Positions 51,918 through 61,798 are shown, numbered from the stretch's first letter. The stretch: 64,000 nt of DNA from Nocardia flavorosea NBRC 108225 (GCF_001613385.1 NZ_BDCG01000008.1:1-64000); one strand, 5' to 3'. Notes: generated from the sequence alone by a model not told the origin. Program-made: numbers and translations.

Positions 51918-53117
51918 ATGAAAAGACCAACTTCCGCCAAGTTGCGGTCGGCCGTTCTAGGGGCAGCCGCCGCCCTTGTGCTCGGTTTGACCGGTGCGGG
52001 CGCGCAGGCGCAACCGGCGGCGGCCCCGACGGAGCAAGACCTCGCGGAATACATCGCGGCCGGCCGTACAGCGGAGCCGGTGGCCGATTCCGGTAGCGCG
52101 AGTGGTTCAGCGTGCAATTCAGGCAGCGGCGCCGGTTCGGGTAACGGTTCCGGTGATTGTTACGGCGGTTCGGGCAGCAGCTCGGGGCTGTCGGGGGGCT
52201 ATGCCTCCGATACGGTAGGGCACGGGCCGGCGCAGTCGTCGTTTCTGGCGGCGTTCGGGCACGGGTTGCTGAACCCCGATGTGGCCCCACCCGGCGCCAA
52301 TGATTGGAATTGCACACCGACGGCGGAGCATCCGCGACCGGTGGTGCTCGTGCACGGTACGTGGATGAATGCGTACAACGGTTTCGCGTTCATGGGCCAG
52401 CCGATCAAAGACGCGGGTTTCTGCACCTTCACCTTCAATTACGGTCGATCGAACCTGATCCAGGGCGGCGGTGTCGGTGCGGTCCTGCCGGGGGTCATGG
52501 GCACCGGCTACATCCAGGATTCGGCGAAGCAGCTGGCAGTGTTCGTGGATCGGGTGCTGGCGGCGACGGGGGCGTCGGAGGTCGATCTGATCGGGCATTC
52601 CCAGGGTGGCTCGATGGCGAACTGGTATACGAAGTTCGAGGGCGGGGCCGACAAGGTCGCGAAGCTGATCACGCTGGGCGCGACTCATCACGGAACCACG
52701 CTGGTGGGTATCGGCGCGCTGGGCCGGGCGATCAACAATTTCGGTATCGACGTGCTGGGGTTCGTGGAGTTGCTCGTAGGCCACGCCGGGATCCAGCAGA
52801 CGGTCGGCTCGGATTTCGTGAATCAGTTGAATGCGAATGGGGATACGGTCCCGGGCGTGGACTACACGGTGATCGGTACCCGGTACGACGAGATCACCAC
52901 ACCGTTCGATTCGACCTTCCTGCGGCCCGGGCCGGATGCGCCGGTCCGCAACGTCACGTTGCAGGACGGTTGTGAACAGGATCTGTCGGACCATCTGACG
53001 ATGCTGTATTCACCGCGGGCGCTCTCGATTACGTTGCAGGCGTTGGATCCGGTGCAGTTCCCCGCGTTGCAGTGCACGTTCAATCCGTGGCTGATAGGCG
53101 GCGGCGGGAAGTTGTGA
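51918..53117 (+). CDS. Secreted triacylglycerol lipase with Gly/Ser-rich N-terminal insert
   Basis: A 399-residue exported lipase. ATG 51918 (AGGAAGG upstream) starts a signal peptide (KLRSAVLGAAAALVLGLTG, cleavage near AQAQ about residue 30-32). Residues 57-94 are an unusual Gly/Ser/Asn/Cys low-complexity stretch. The catalytic domain shows VVLVHGTWM (oxyanion), GHSQGGS with nucleophile Ser228, a likely Asp in GTRYDEITTP and His in DLSDHLTML, the pattern of actinobacterial class I/EstA lipases. Several Cys (NCTP, AGFCTF, DGCEQD, LQCTF) may form disulfides. It probably hydrolyses extracellular lipids. Confidence 0.9.
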   Translation: MKRPTSAKLRSAVLGAAAALVLGLTGAGAQAQPAAAPTEQDLAEYIAAGRTAEPVADSGSASGSACNSGSGAGSGNGSGDCYGGSGSSSGLSGGYASDTVGHGPAQSSFLAAFGHGLLNPDVAPPGANDWNCTPTAEHPRPVVLVHGTWMNAYNGFAFMGQPIKDAGFCTFTFNYGRSNLIQGGGVGAVLPGVMGTGYIQDSAKQLAVFVDRVLAATGASEVDLIGHSQGGSMANWYTKFEGGADKVAKLITLGATHHGTTLVGIGALGRAINNFGIDVLGFVELLVGHAGIQQTVGSDFVNQLNANGDTVPGVDYTVIGTRYDEITTPFDSTFLRPGPDAPVRNVTLQDGCEQDLSDHLTMLYSPRALSITLQALDPVQFPALQCTFNPWLIGGGGKL

Positions 53118-53378
53118 CCCGCCCCCGGACTGTCTGCTTCGGGCCGCCGGAGCCGATTCCAGCGGCCGGCCCGGAGCGCATACGACCGCCGCGGACCGGG
53201 GCCACAGCCGACCGCTGATCCCGCGCCCTCGTCCGGAGAACGGCGGCACGAAGCCCACCGGGTGGTGTCCGGCATACACCGCCCGGTGGGCCCGGCCCCT
53301 TCTGTTCCGCGATACGGCACACCCTCCCCGCATTAAGCTCGGCAACGCTCGTTTCGTTGTGGGAACAGGAGGAAGCCG

Positions 53379-54008
53379 GTGCCCGCGAAGCCAGGTCAGC
53401 GTAAGCGTCCGACCCAGGAACGCGCACGGGCCACCCGGGAGCATATTCTCGACACCGCCGCCCGGCTCTTCGGGGAGCGCGGTATCGCCGACACCTCGAC
53501 GAACCGGATCGCCACTGCGGCCGGTGTCAGCGTCGGGACCGTCTACCGCTACTTCACCGACCGTGCCGTCATGGTCGACGAGCTGCTCGAACGTCTGCTC
53601 GAAACCGTCGAACAGCAGATCACCCACCACCTGGCCGGCGCGTCGGTGGACGTGCCCGAAAAAATGATGGCCCGAGTCCTGGAGATCACCACCGATGTAT
53701 TGGTCGCCAATGCACCGCTGGTGCGCGCCCTGGTGGCGGGTGTGCAGTTCTACAGCAGCGGAATACCGGAGTTCGAACCCCGGCTGCGCATCCTCATCAA
53801 AGTGATGCTGATCCAGATGCTGGGACCGGGGGACGATCGCGAATACGATGTGATGAGCTTCGTCCTCATCAATACCGGCTTCGCGGCCGTGCTGCGGGCG
53901 TCCGCCCTCGATGTGGACGACGGTCAGCGTGCGGAGGCCATCAATATGACTGCGCGGATGATCGGCCGATGGATGGAATCCGAGATCGAGCGGCGACCGC
54001 GTCCCTGA
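53379..54008 (+). CDS. TetR-family transcriptional regulator
   Basis: A 209-residue TetR protein. The HTH is at about residues 22-62: ILDTAARLFGERGIADTSTN, then RIATAAGVSVGTVYRYFTD. The remainder is an all-helical ligand domain with RALVAGVQFYSSGIPEF. GTG 53379 has ACAGGAGG 6 nt upstream. It lies between the lipase and a PucR-type regulator on the same strand, with 261 and 267 bp gaps, so it is probably monocistronic. Target unknown; the lipase upstream is a candidate. Confidence 0.92.
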   Translation: MPAKPGQRKRPTQERARATREHILDTAARLFGERGIADTSTNRIATAAGVSVGTVYRYFTDRAVMVDELLERLLETVEQQITHHLAGASVDVPEKMMARVLEITTDVLVANAPLVRALVAGVQFYSSGIPEFEPRLRILIKVMLIQMLGPGDDREYDVMSFVLINTGFAAVLRASALDVDDGQRAEAINMTARMIGRWMESEIERRPRP

Positions 54009-54275
54009 CCGCGCCCTGGATCAAAAAGTGAGCCCTGGTGCGAATTCGCCCCATATTTGTCCGAAGTACATGTTCCCGGTCGATCGTTTCCCCAGGTCAG
54101 AGCATTATTATTACTGTTACCGCACGTCGCTGAAAGCGGAGTAGAAGGTGAGTCCGAACTCAGATTACCGTGTGCTCTGAACCAACGCACCGCGATACCC
54201 GTTACGCCGCGGAGCAGGTTCGGTCCCGGCCGTCGCGCCGGGAATCTCGATCGTGCGGTGACGAGGAGGTCCCGG

Positions 54276-55499
54276 GTGATTATCGAAAGCGCCGTTCGTC
54301 CCGAACATGCTGCGGACAAACGACTCACTGTCCCACCAACACCCGATGTGCATCGGATCGCACACGAGGTGGTGACACACCTCGCGCGGTCCGGGACGCT
54401 GTGCACGGTCACGCCGGGCAATACAGTACGCGCCGAGCTGACCGCGGTGACGCGGATCTGCCTGGGCTGGATGATTCAGCGGCTGAGCGGCGAGCCCCCC
54501 GCCCGGCGCCTCGACCGGCTCGAGGCCGCGGCCGCCGGGTGGGCACGCGATGAAGTCCCGATCGAGACCGTGCTGCATGCCGCTCACGAAGGCTTGAAAG
54601 CCGGTCTGGAGCTGCTGATACCGCGGGGCGGCCGGACGTCGGGAATCGATATCACCACCGCGATCACCGCCTCGATCGAATTGCTGGGCCTGATCACGTC
54701 CACGGTCAGCAAAACCTATGTCCGAGAGCTCAAGAGCGTGGCCGACGAGCACCACACCAGCGTGCACACGGTGACCTCCGCGCTGCTCGCCGGGCATACC
54801 GCCACCGCCGGCGAGTCCGGCATACCGATCGCCGAACGTTATTTCGTGCTCGCGCTCGCCGTCCCTGCGCATCCCGACGAGAACGATCCGCGTCTGGACC
54901 GCCAGGTCGTCGCCCGCCGCAAACTGCGCCGGCTCCAATCGGCATTGGCCACGCAGCTCGGACATGGGGCACTGACCCTGCTCTCGGTCGACGGCGGAAC
55001 GATCCTCGTCCCCACCGACGCGTGTACCGAGACCGGAATCGATGAACTCGTACAACAACTTTCCGCAGCGACCTCCGTCGATATCACCGCGACAGTTGTC
55101 GCCGCGGCGGCCGGCGAGATACCCGCCGCGACCCGGCACGCACACGAACTGCTCGATATCGTCGAACAGCTCGGGCTCGAACCCCGGGTCCACCGCCTCA
55201 CCGAATTGGCACTGGAATACCAGCTGACCCGCCCGGGAGCAGGCCACACCCGACTCGACCGGCTACTCGAACCGCTCGACGACCACCCCGAACTGTTGCA
55301 GACGCTGCAGACCTACCTTGCCACCGATCGCAACCGCACCCGCGCGGCCCGGCAGCTGCACGTGCACCCGAACACCGTCGACTACCGCATGCAGCGAATC
55401 GGCAACCTCACCGGCCTGGATCCCACGGATTCCCGGACCTGGTGGTATCTGTACAGTGCCCTGATCGCCCGCCGTTCGCGGGCCTCGTGCATCGCCTGA
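54276..55499 (+). CDS. PucR/CdaR-type transcriptional regulator
   Basis: A 407-residue regulator. GTG 54276 is set by GAGGAGG 6 nt upstream; longer readings upstream lack support. The N-terminal half is a helical sensor-like region (LEAAAAGWARDEVPIETVLH, HAAHEGLKAGLELLIP), followed by a GGDEF-like/CdaR middle region (LALAVPAHPDENDPRLDRQV) and the diagnostic C-terminal HTH: LLQTLQTYLATDRNRTRAAR, then QLHVHPNTVDYRMQRIGNLT. Typical of actinobacterial PucR-family activators whose effectors are unknown. The gene after it is a decayed acetyltransferase on the opposite strand. Confidence 0.88.
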   Translation: MIIESAVRPEHAADKRLTVPPTPDVHRIAHEVVTHLARSGTLCTVTPGNTVRAELTAVTRICLGWMIQRLSGEPPARRLDRLEAAAAGWARDEVPIETVLHAAHEGLKAGLELLIPRGGRTSGIDITTAITASIELLGLITSTVSKTYVRELKSVADEHHTSVHTVTSALLAGHTATAGESGIPIAERYFVLALAVPAHPDENDPRLDRQVVARRKLRRLQSALATQLGHGALTLLSVDGGTILVPTDACTETGIDELVQQLSAATSVDITATVVAAAAGEIPAATRHAHELLDIVEQLGLEPRVHRLTELALEYQLTRPGAGHTRLDRLLEPLDDHPELLQTLQTYLATDRNRTRAARQLHVHPNTVDYRMQRIGNLTGLDPTDSRTWWYLYSALIARRSRASCIA

Positions 55500-55686
55500 G
55501 CTGCCGGATCGGAGTCCGGCCGGCAATCGCCGGGGTTCTACGACCGAGGAGTCGCAGGCCGCCTCATCGTGGTCGCGGCAGCAGCCGATCCGAACCTGCC
55601 ATCCGGCCTGCGGGTAGCACGGGACCACCCTGTCGGCACGCCGCCGCGCATCGAATCGGACGCACGGGCTGTAGGCGATGACGCCG

Positions 55687-56090
55687 CTATGCCGGGGCGA
55701 GCTGCCGGACGACCCGGCACGGATTGCCCGCAGCGAATACCAGCGGCGGCACATCCCTGGTCACGACACTGCCGGCGCCGACAACGGCGTTCGCCCCGAT
55801 CGTGACACCGGGACATACGATCACACCCCCAGCCACACATTGTCGCCGATGGTGATCGCCGCGGCGGTCTCCCAGCGCTGCCGCCGGAGTTCGTGGTCGT
55901 CCATGGGATGCAGGGCGGTCAGCAGTTGGGCGCGTGGGCCGATCGACACGCGCTGCTGCATCTCGTCGCCGGATTTCGTCTCGTTGAAGCGATCGAGCAG
56001 TTTCTGACAGGCCCGCCGTTCCGCGACCAGTTCCGTATCACTGTCCCGGTAGAGCTCCCCGCCCAGCATGCACTGCTTCTGCGTAGACAT
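55687..56090 (-). pseudogene. Decayed maltose/galactoside O-acetyltransferase (Maa-like)
   Basis: Translation from ATG 56090 gives [20 protein letters not shown], then [16 protein letters not shown], the normal Maa N-terminal domain. It jumps after SGDEMQQR directly to [18 protein letters not shown], so about 45-50 codons of the first hexapeptide turns are missing. The frame then ends at [11 protein letters not shown], but one base over it resumes as [20 protein letters not shown] and runs to RVVRQLAPA at 55687, placing a 1-base deletion in the G-run near 55825. Two independent lesions make it a pseudogene rather than a sequencing error. Confidence 0.8.
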
Positions 56091-56352
56091 ACCGGTGATC
56101 CTGCCGTACACAGGCGCGCCCCGCGCCCGAGGCGGGTGAAACCAGTCCACGCGTCCGGCGCTCCGGTATCCGCGGTGCCACGAGGCACCTTCCCCTGCCG
56201 ACGACCGCCGGCACCGGGCGCGACGCCGGTCGAACCGGCCGCTGCCTACGTCGATGCGCGTAGCTCGGGCACGCCCGGGTACGTCGCCGGCCGTAGCCGG
56301 TGACGCCTCCCGAGGGGAGCCCCAGGCGGCCGGGGTCACGTACTGTCACGAT

Positions 56353-57555
56353 ATGGATCTGCGGACGGTGTCACGAGAGCTGTCTGCGCGTTTCACGCGG
56401 CGGCCCGCGTGGTTCGCGGATATCGCGCTGGGGTTGTTCGTCACGGTGATCCAGGTGCTCGGCGCGATGGTTCCGGTCCCGGTCGAGCCGGCGTCGACGC
56501 CGGTATCGGGGGCCGGGTACGTCCTCCTGGTCGTGAGCGGTGTGGCCGTGGTCGCGCGCCGGCAGCGGCCTGTCGCGGTTTTCGCGATCACCGGTGTGGC
56601 CAGCCTGATCTATTTCGCCTTCGACTTTCCCGACCGAGCCTCCTACCTCGGGCTTTTCATCGCTCTGTACACCGTTGCCGCCTACGGCGACGGCCATCGG
56701 TCACTGCGAATCGCGGGCGCGGGGATCGCGGTGCTGTCGGTGGGCTGGTTGATCGCAGGCGCCGATGTGGAGCCGGTATCGGCGATCGGCTGGGTGTTCT
56801 TCCGGATCGGCGGGGCGGTGATCGCCACCATGCTGGGCGAATCCGCGCGGTCCCGGCAGGTGATGGCCGCCGATGCGCAGCAGCGGGCGGAGCTGGCGGA
56901 ACGCTCGCGGGACGAGGAGGCCCGTGCCCGGGTCGACGCCGAACGACTGCGGATCGCCCGCGAGGTACACGACACCGTCGCCCATGCCATCGCCATCATC
57001 AACGTCCAGGCCGGGGTCACCGCGCATGTGCTCGGCAAACGACCGGAACAGGCTCGCGATGCGCTGTATACCATCGAACAGACCAGTTCCCGTGCCCTGC
57101 AGGAGATGCGCGCCATTCTCGGCGTACTCCGCGACGGCGACGACCGCGAACCCTCTCCCGGTCTCGACCGGATCCGCGAGCTCACCGGTAAGGCCCGCGA
57201 GGCCGGGCTAGATATCGCCGTCCGACAGCCCGAACCGGTGCCGGCGCTGCCGAGCGCGGTGGGCAGCGCGGCGTACCGCATCGTGCAGGAATCCCTCACC
57301 AACGTGATCCGCCACGCCGGACCGACCCGAGTGACGGTGACACTGGAACACGGGGTCGATGCCCTGCGCATCCGAGTGATCGACGATGGACGCCGCACAC
57401 CTGGCCCCGGCCACACCGGTTCGGGGCGCGGCATCGCCGGTATGCGCGAACGCTGCCGGCTGCTCGGCGGTGAACTCCACGCGCAACCACGCCCCGGTGG
57501 CGGATTCGAGGTCGCCGCCAGCTTGCCGCTCGCCCCGGTGGGGTCACGCCTGTGA
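56353..57555 (+). CDS. NarL-type sensor histidine kinase (HisKA_3)
   Basis: A 400-residue membrane sensor kinase. Four or five hydrophobic segments in residues 22-160 (IALGLFVTVIQVLGAMV, YVLLVVSGVAVVA, YLGLFIALYTVAAYG, IAGAGIAVLSVGWLIAG and others) form an N-terminal sensor with little extracellular loop. HisKA_3 has REVHDTVAHAIAI with phospho-acceptor His206, and the ATPase domain has VQESLTNVIRHAG and GRGIAGMRERCRLLGG. ATG 56353 is chosen inside a longer open frame. Its stop overlaps the response regulator GTG by 4 bp. The signal is unknown; cell-envelope stress is common for this architecture. Confidence 0.92.
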   Translation: MDLRTVSRELSARFTRRPAWFADIALGLFVTVIQVLGAMVPVPVEPASTPVSGAGYVLLVVSGVAVVARRQRPVAVFAITGVASLIYFAFDFPDRASYLGLFIALYTVAAYGDGHRSLRIAGAGIAVLSVGWLIAGADVEPVSAIGWVFFRIGGAVIATMLGESARSRQVMAADAQQRAELAERSRDEEARARVDAERLRIAREVHDTVAHAIAIINVQAGVTAHVLGKRPEQARDALYTIEQTSSRALQEMRAILGVLRDGDDREPSPGLDRIRELTGKAREAGLDIAVRQPEPVPALPSAVGSAAYRIVQESLTNVIRHAGPTRVTVTLEHGVDALRIRVIDDGRRTPGPGHTGSGRGIAGMRERCRLLGGELHAQPRPGGGFEVAASLPLAPVGSRL

Positions 57556-58226
57556 ACACACCGCCGATCAAGGTTCTGCTGGCCGACGACGAGCGGCTGG
57601 TTCGTTCGGGTTTCAAAGTCCTGCTGGATCTGGAGGATGACATCACGGTGGTCGGGGAAGCCACCAACGGTGCGGAAGCGGTCGACATGGCCCGCAGCAC
57701 CCGGCCCGATGTCGTGCTCATGGATATCCGGATGCCGACGCTGGACGGGATACGCGCCACCGGCCGGATCGCCGAAACGGCTGGGCTGGAACAGGTCAAA
57801 GTGCTGATCCTCACCACCTACGACACCGATGACAACGTCTTCGAAGCACTACAGGCGGGTGCGAGCGGATTCCTGCTCAAGGACGCGGGTCCCGCCGAAC
57901 TCCTGCACGCCATCCGCGTTATCGCCGCCGGTGACGCGCTGCTCGCGCCCCGAATCACCCGTCGGCTCATCGGCCAGTTCACCGCACAGCGCCGGGCAGC
58001 GCAGTCCGCGCAGGACCGGCTGAGCGTGCTCACCGACCGGGAACGCGAGGTTCTCGCGCTGGTCGGGCAGGGGATGAGCAACGACGAGATCGGCGCCACC
58101 CTGTTCCTCAGCCCGGCCACCGCCCGCACCCATGTCAGCCGCGCCATGGTGAAATTGGGGGCCCGGGACCGCGCACAGCTGGTTGTGATCGCGTATCGGA
58201 CCGGGTTGTGTGATTCGGCCCCATAG
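57552..58226 (+). CDS. NarL/LuxR-family response regulator
   Basis: A 224-residue response regulator. Receiver domain: acidic pair in LLADDERLVRSG, phospho-acceptor Asp58 in VVLMDIRMPTLDG, Thr/Lys in ILTTYDTDD and LLKDAG. C-terminal LuxR HTH: LTDREREVLALVGQGMSNDE, then IGATLFLSPATARTHVSRAM. GTG 57552 overlaps the kinase stop (GTGA), so the pair is one two-component system. Adjacent downstream genes are an esterase and ABC transporters 680 bp away; control of them is possible but not shown. Confidence 0.94.
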   Translation: MNTPPIKVLLADDERLVRSGFKVLLDLEDDITVVGEATNGAEAVDMARSTRPDVVLMDIRMPTLDGIRATGRIAETAGLEQVKVLILTTYDTDDNVFEALQAGASGFLLKDAGPAELLHAIRVIAAGDALLAPRITRRLIGQFTAQRRAAQSAQDRLSVLTDREREVLALVGQGMSNDEIGATLFLSPATARTHVSRAMVKLGARDRAQLVVIAYRTGLCDSAP

Positions 58227-58909
58227 GCGACCGTGGCAGTAGCTCCCGCGAGACCGGATTCGCCGCTGGGTCGGCCGGCTCTTCCAGCACGCCTGCGATC
58301 ACCTCGAGTCCGATGTCCCGGAACACCCGGCACCCGGATACTCCCGGCAGGGAGGCAGCCGCACGGAAATCGGGGCACCCACGAGGTCCGGCACCGCACC
58401 GCCGCAACGTCGAACCGCGGCGCGCCCGGCCGCGGCGGCATCGGCGCCTCGAAGGCAGACCCCCGGCCTTCGGACCCGCTGCATCCGATGGCCCGGCCGA
58501 ACTGGGGCCTATCGGCGACCGCCCAGGGCAACCGTGCGGTGGTGAAACCGGGCGACCGGATGAGCGGGCCGGCCCCGGCTACGACAACCCGGCCTGACCA
58601 CGCCGGGCCCCTATCCTCTTCCGCGTCGGTCGGCTCGTCGCACCCGGCCCGTGTCCCGGCGGCGCGCAGCCCCCTGCGACTACGACCGTCGACGTAGCCG
58701 AAAGCTACTGCGGTACACGCTTGCACGTATTCACTGCCGATCACTGCCGGACGCGGATCACGCCCGCCGAGCGGGAGTATCGACCATGAAGGCACAGCTG
58801 CCGGATCCGCGACCTCCGTTCCCTCGCTTGCGGACCGGCATGTGCATCGAGGTGATCCGCGATCGAACCCGCCGGGTACCGAACGCGGGTCGGCACGAAA
58901 GGCATAACC
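58227..58909. other. Intergenic interval of about 680 bp without a recognisable gene
   Basis: Open frames run through on both strands but translate to Arg/Pro-rich sequence, and the long minus-strand reading antisense to the esterase has no domain. A minus-strand segment around 58250-58370 (e.g. SGCRVFRDIGLEVIAGVLEE) looks more protein-like than the rest and might be a relic, but no family was recognised. No IdeR-type iron box was seen before the esterase. Confidence 0.4.
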
Positions 58910-59914
58910 ATGCGAGGCAGAGTCCCCCTCCGAATGCGTATCCTGACCACGCTGCGGCCGACCCCGGACTGGCCTTCGGTCACCCCGGAACAGTTCGTCG
59001 AATTCCGCGCGGCGCAGAACCGCTTGCGCGGGTCGAGGCTGCTGCGGCCCCTCACCGGCCGGCCCGACCGCGCGGCACGGATCACCGACGAACCCTTCGA
59101 TCTCCCCGGGCGGCGGTTGAACATTCGGGTGTACCGGCCCGAGCGGGAAGGCCCGCCACTGCCGCTGGTGATCGCCTTTCACGGCGGCGGTCTCATCAGC
59201 GGTTTCCCGGATCAGGACGATTGGCTGCTCGCCCATCTGGCCGTGCACTGTCCGGCCGTGGTGATCTCGCTCGACTACCGGCTGGCACCCGAACATCCGG
59301 TGCCCGCACCGGTGCTCGACGCCTATGCCGCCGTACCCCGGCTGGCCGAACTCGCCCCCGTACGGGGTGCGGATCCGGACCGGATCGCGCTGCTCGGTTC
59401 CAGCGCGGGTGCCACGCTCGCCGCCCTCACCGCGATCCGGTCCGCCGAGCGCGGCCCCGGCCTGCGCGCCCAGGTCCTGATCAATCCGCAGCTCGATTGG
59501 ACCGATCGCGCGTTCGAATACCCCTCGTTCACGGAGAATGCGAACAGTCCCACCGCGTCGCCGGACGAATGCCGAGCGGTTCCGCGCCTGGCGGTCCCCG
59601 AATCCTTCGATCGCCGGACGATTTCCCCGATGTACAGCGAAGGACTGCAGGGCGTCGCACCGGCGCATATCGTCGCCGCGGGTCTGGACCCGCTCGAGGA
59701 CCAATCCGCGGCGTACGCCGACCGCCTGCGCGGTGCCGGGGTCGAGGTGACGCTCACCCGGTATCCCGAGGCGACGCATGCCTTTCTGAGCCTGCCGGGC
59801 GCTGTCCCGGCCGCCCGGCAGGCCCGCGCCGACATTCTCGATCATCTCCACCGGCGGCTGGCCGGTGCGCGCCGCGCCACCGCGCCGGCGCCGGAAAGGC
59901 GGATACGGCGATGA
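58910..59914 (+). CDS. Alpha/beta hydrolase, hormone-sensitive lipase family (esterase)
   Basis: A 334-residue HSL-type carboxylesterase. Oxyanion motif HGGG (91-94) in IAFHGGGLISG, nucleophile Ser165 in LLGSSAGATLAAL, DYRLAPEHPVPAP (the HSL signature), likely Asp in GLDPLEDQ and His in PEATHAFLSLPG. Its stop overlaps the start of the next ABC gene by 4 bp (ATGA), so it is co-translated with two IrtA/B-like half-transporters. Trilactone siderophores are hydrolysed by esterases encoded beside their importers in other bacteria; a comparable role in releasing iron from an imported ester siderophore is plausible here. Confidence 0.9.
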   Translation: MRGRVPLRMRILTTLRPTPDWPSVTPEQFVEFRAAQNRLRGSRLLRPLTGRPDRAARITDEPFDLPGRRLNIRVYRPEREGPPLPLVIAFHGGGLISGFPDQDDWLLAHLAVHCPAVVISLDYRLAPEHPVPAPVLDAYAAVPRLAELAPVRGADPDRIALLGSSAGATLAALTAIRSAERGPGLRAQVLINPQLDWTDRAFEYPSFTENANSPTASPDECRAVPRLAVPESFDRRTISPMYSEGLQGVAPAHIVAAGLDPLEDQSAAYADRLRGAGVEVTLTRYPEATHAFLSLPGAVPAARQARADILDHLHRRLAGARRATAPAPERRIRR

Positions 59915-61770
59915 CGACCACCGAACTCACCGAGCGGGCCCGGCATTCCTTGCCCACGGCGCGCGATACCGCGGCGCGCCCCGGAATCGCCGGTGTTCTG
60001 CGTGTTCACCTGTGGAGTTTCGCCGCGGTGGTCGTCTTGCAGATCGCCGGGGCGATCGCGGGTCTCGCGCCGCTGCTGGCGATCGTCGAACTGGGGCGCA
60101 CACTGTTGTCGCCCGGCCCGGTCGACGAGGGGCGTATCTGGCTCGTGGTCCTCGCGGGTGCGCTCGGACTGTTCGCGCAATTGCTGTTCACCGGCGCGGC
60201 GACCGGAATCGGGCATCTGGTCGACACGCGAGTGCAATTGGCGCTCCGCCGCCTGCTCGCCGAGCGGCTGGGCCGGGTGCCGCTCGGCTGGTTCTCCCGC
60301 CGCCGGACCGGTGAACTGGCCAAAGTTGTCGGCGAGGACGTGAGCGCGGTACACCCTTTCATCGCGCATACTCCGGGCGAACTCGTCTCCGCGTTCGTCG
60401 TGCCGCTGGTCTCGCTGATCTACCTGTTCACCGTCGACTGGCGGCTCACTCTGATCACCCTGATCCCGGTGGCGCTCGCACTGGCGGTGGTACCGCTCAT
60501 GATGACCCCGGCCCGGCTCCGCGAACAGCGGGCATTCGATGCGGCCATGGGGCGCATCGGGGATTCGGTGGTGGAGTTCGTGCAGGGTATCGCGGTGGTG
60601 AAGGCGTTCGGCGAGTCCGGGCGCGCGCACCGCCGTTTCCGCACCGCCGCCGACGAGTTCGCCGATATCTTCCTGCGAATGGTGCAGGGTCTCGCGCCGC
60701 TCGGAGCCGCGATGCAGGTGGCGCTGTCGCCGCCGTTCGTGCTGCTGATGGTGTTGATCGGCGGGGCGGCGCTGATCGGGAGCGGCGGTATGGCCCCGGC
60801 CGATCTCCTGCCGTTCCTGCTGCTCGGACTGGGGTTGACGGCCCCGGTGGCAGCCTTGGGACACGGGTTCGACGATATGCAGACGGCACGGCGCGCGGTG
60901 GAGCGCATCGGGGACGTGCTCGCCGAACCACCGCTCCCGCAACCGGCCCGCCCGGTAGAGCCCCGCGGGCATCGGGTCGAACTACGCGACGTCCGATTCG
61001 GTTACGACAGCGGGCACGAAGTGTTGCGCGGTATCGATCTCATACTCGAACCGGGCACCGTCACCGCGATCGTCGGCCCGTCCGGCAGCGGAAAATCGAC
61101 GCTGGTGCAGTTGCTGCCCCGGTTCTTCGACCCGGCGGCCGGATCGATCCGGGTGGGCGGTGCGGATCTGCGCGAGATCGCCGGCCGCGACCTCTACCGC
61201 ACGGTGTCCTTCGTCTTCCAGGATGTGCGGCTGCTGCGCGCCTCGGTCGCCGAGAACATCGCACTCGCGGTCCCCCGGGCCGACCGCGCGGCGGTGATCC
61301 GGGCGGCGCGGCTGGCGAATATCCACGAGCGGATCCTGGAACTGCCGCGCGGCTACGACTCGGTGATCGGTGTGGACGCGGGATTGTCCGGCGGTGAGGC
61401 ACAGCGGGTCTCGATCGCCCGCGCCCTGCTCGCCGATACCCCCGTGCTCGTTCTCGACGAGGCCACCTCCTTTGCCGACCCGCAGACCGAGCGGGCCGTC
61501 CGCACCGCGTTGGCCGCGACGGCCGGTGCCCGGACCACCGTCGTCATCGCCCACCGCTGGGAGACGGTCGCCGGCGCCGACACGGTCGTGCTGCTGCGCG
61601 ACGGGCGGATCGCCGCATCCGGCCGACCCGCCGAACTGCTGGCCGCGAACCGCGAGTTCGCCGCGTTCTGGCGGTCCCGCCCGGCCGGCACACCACTGGA
61701 CGTAGACATTCGAGAGGAGGACGGCGCGGCAGCGGCGAGCTCGGACTCGACGCGCTCCGCCCGCCCTTGA
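59911..61770 (+). CDS. ABC half-transporter (TMD-NBD), IrtA-like without siderophore-interacting domain
   Basis: A 619-residue exporter-fold ABC half-transporter. Six helices in about 30-330 (FAAVVVLQIAGAIAGLAPLL, IWLVVLAGALGLFAQLLFT and others), then an NBD with Walker A GPSGSGKST, signature LSGGEAQRVS, Walker B VLVLDEATSFAD and H-loop VIAHRWET. LRGIDLILEPGTVTAIVGPS and FQDVRLLRASVAENIAL resemble IrtA/IrtB and siderophore ABC proteins. Mycobacterial IrtAB imports iron-loaded mycobactin despite its exporter fold; the flavin reductase domain of IrtA is absent here. ATG 59911 overlaps the esterase stop. Confidence 0.9.
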   Translation: MTTTELTERARHSLPTARDTAARPGIAGVLRVHLWSFAAVVVLQIAGAIAGLAPLLAIVELGRTLLSPGPVDEGRIWLVVLAGALGLFAQLLFTGAATGIGHLVDTRVQLALRRLLAERLGRVPLGWFSRRRTGELAKVVGEDVSAVHPFIAHTPGELVSAFVVPLVSLIYLFTVDWRLTLITLIPVALALAVVPLMMTPARLREQRAFDAAMGRIGDSVVEFVQGIAVVKAFGESGRAHRRFRTAADEFADIFLRMVQGLAPLGAAMQVALSPPFVLLMVLIGGAALIGSGGMAPADLLPFLLLGLGLTAPVAALGHGFDDMQTARRAVERIGDVLAEPPLPQPARPVEPRGHRVELRDVRFGYDSGHEVLRGIDLILEPGTVTAIVGPSGSGKSTLVQLLPRFFDPAAGSIRVGGADLREIAGRDLYRTVSFVFQDVRLLRASVAENIALAVPRADRAAVIRAARLANIHERILELPRGYDSVIGVDAGLSGGEAQRVSIARALLADTPVLVLDEATSFADPQTERAVRTALAATAGARTTVVIAHRWETVAGADTVVLLRDGRIAASGRPAELLAANREFAAFWRSRPAGTPLDVDIREEDGAAAASSDSTRSARP

Positions 61771-61798
61771 CGGGCCGGGTGCCGCGCCACGAAATCAC

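Noticed and set aside
58750..58909. Iron-box (IdeR-type) operator for the esterase-ABC operon
   Set aside because: No TTAGGTTAGGCTAACCTAA-like sequence is present in the upstream 160 bp.
57818..59851. 677-codon minus-strand open frame over the response regulator, intergenic region and esterase
   Set aside because: Shadow of two well-supported plus-strand genes; composition is Arg/Gly-rich with no recognisable family.
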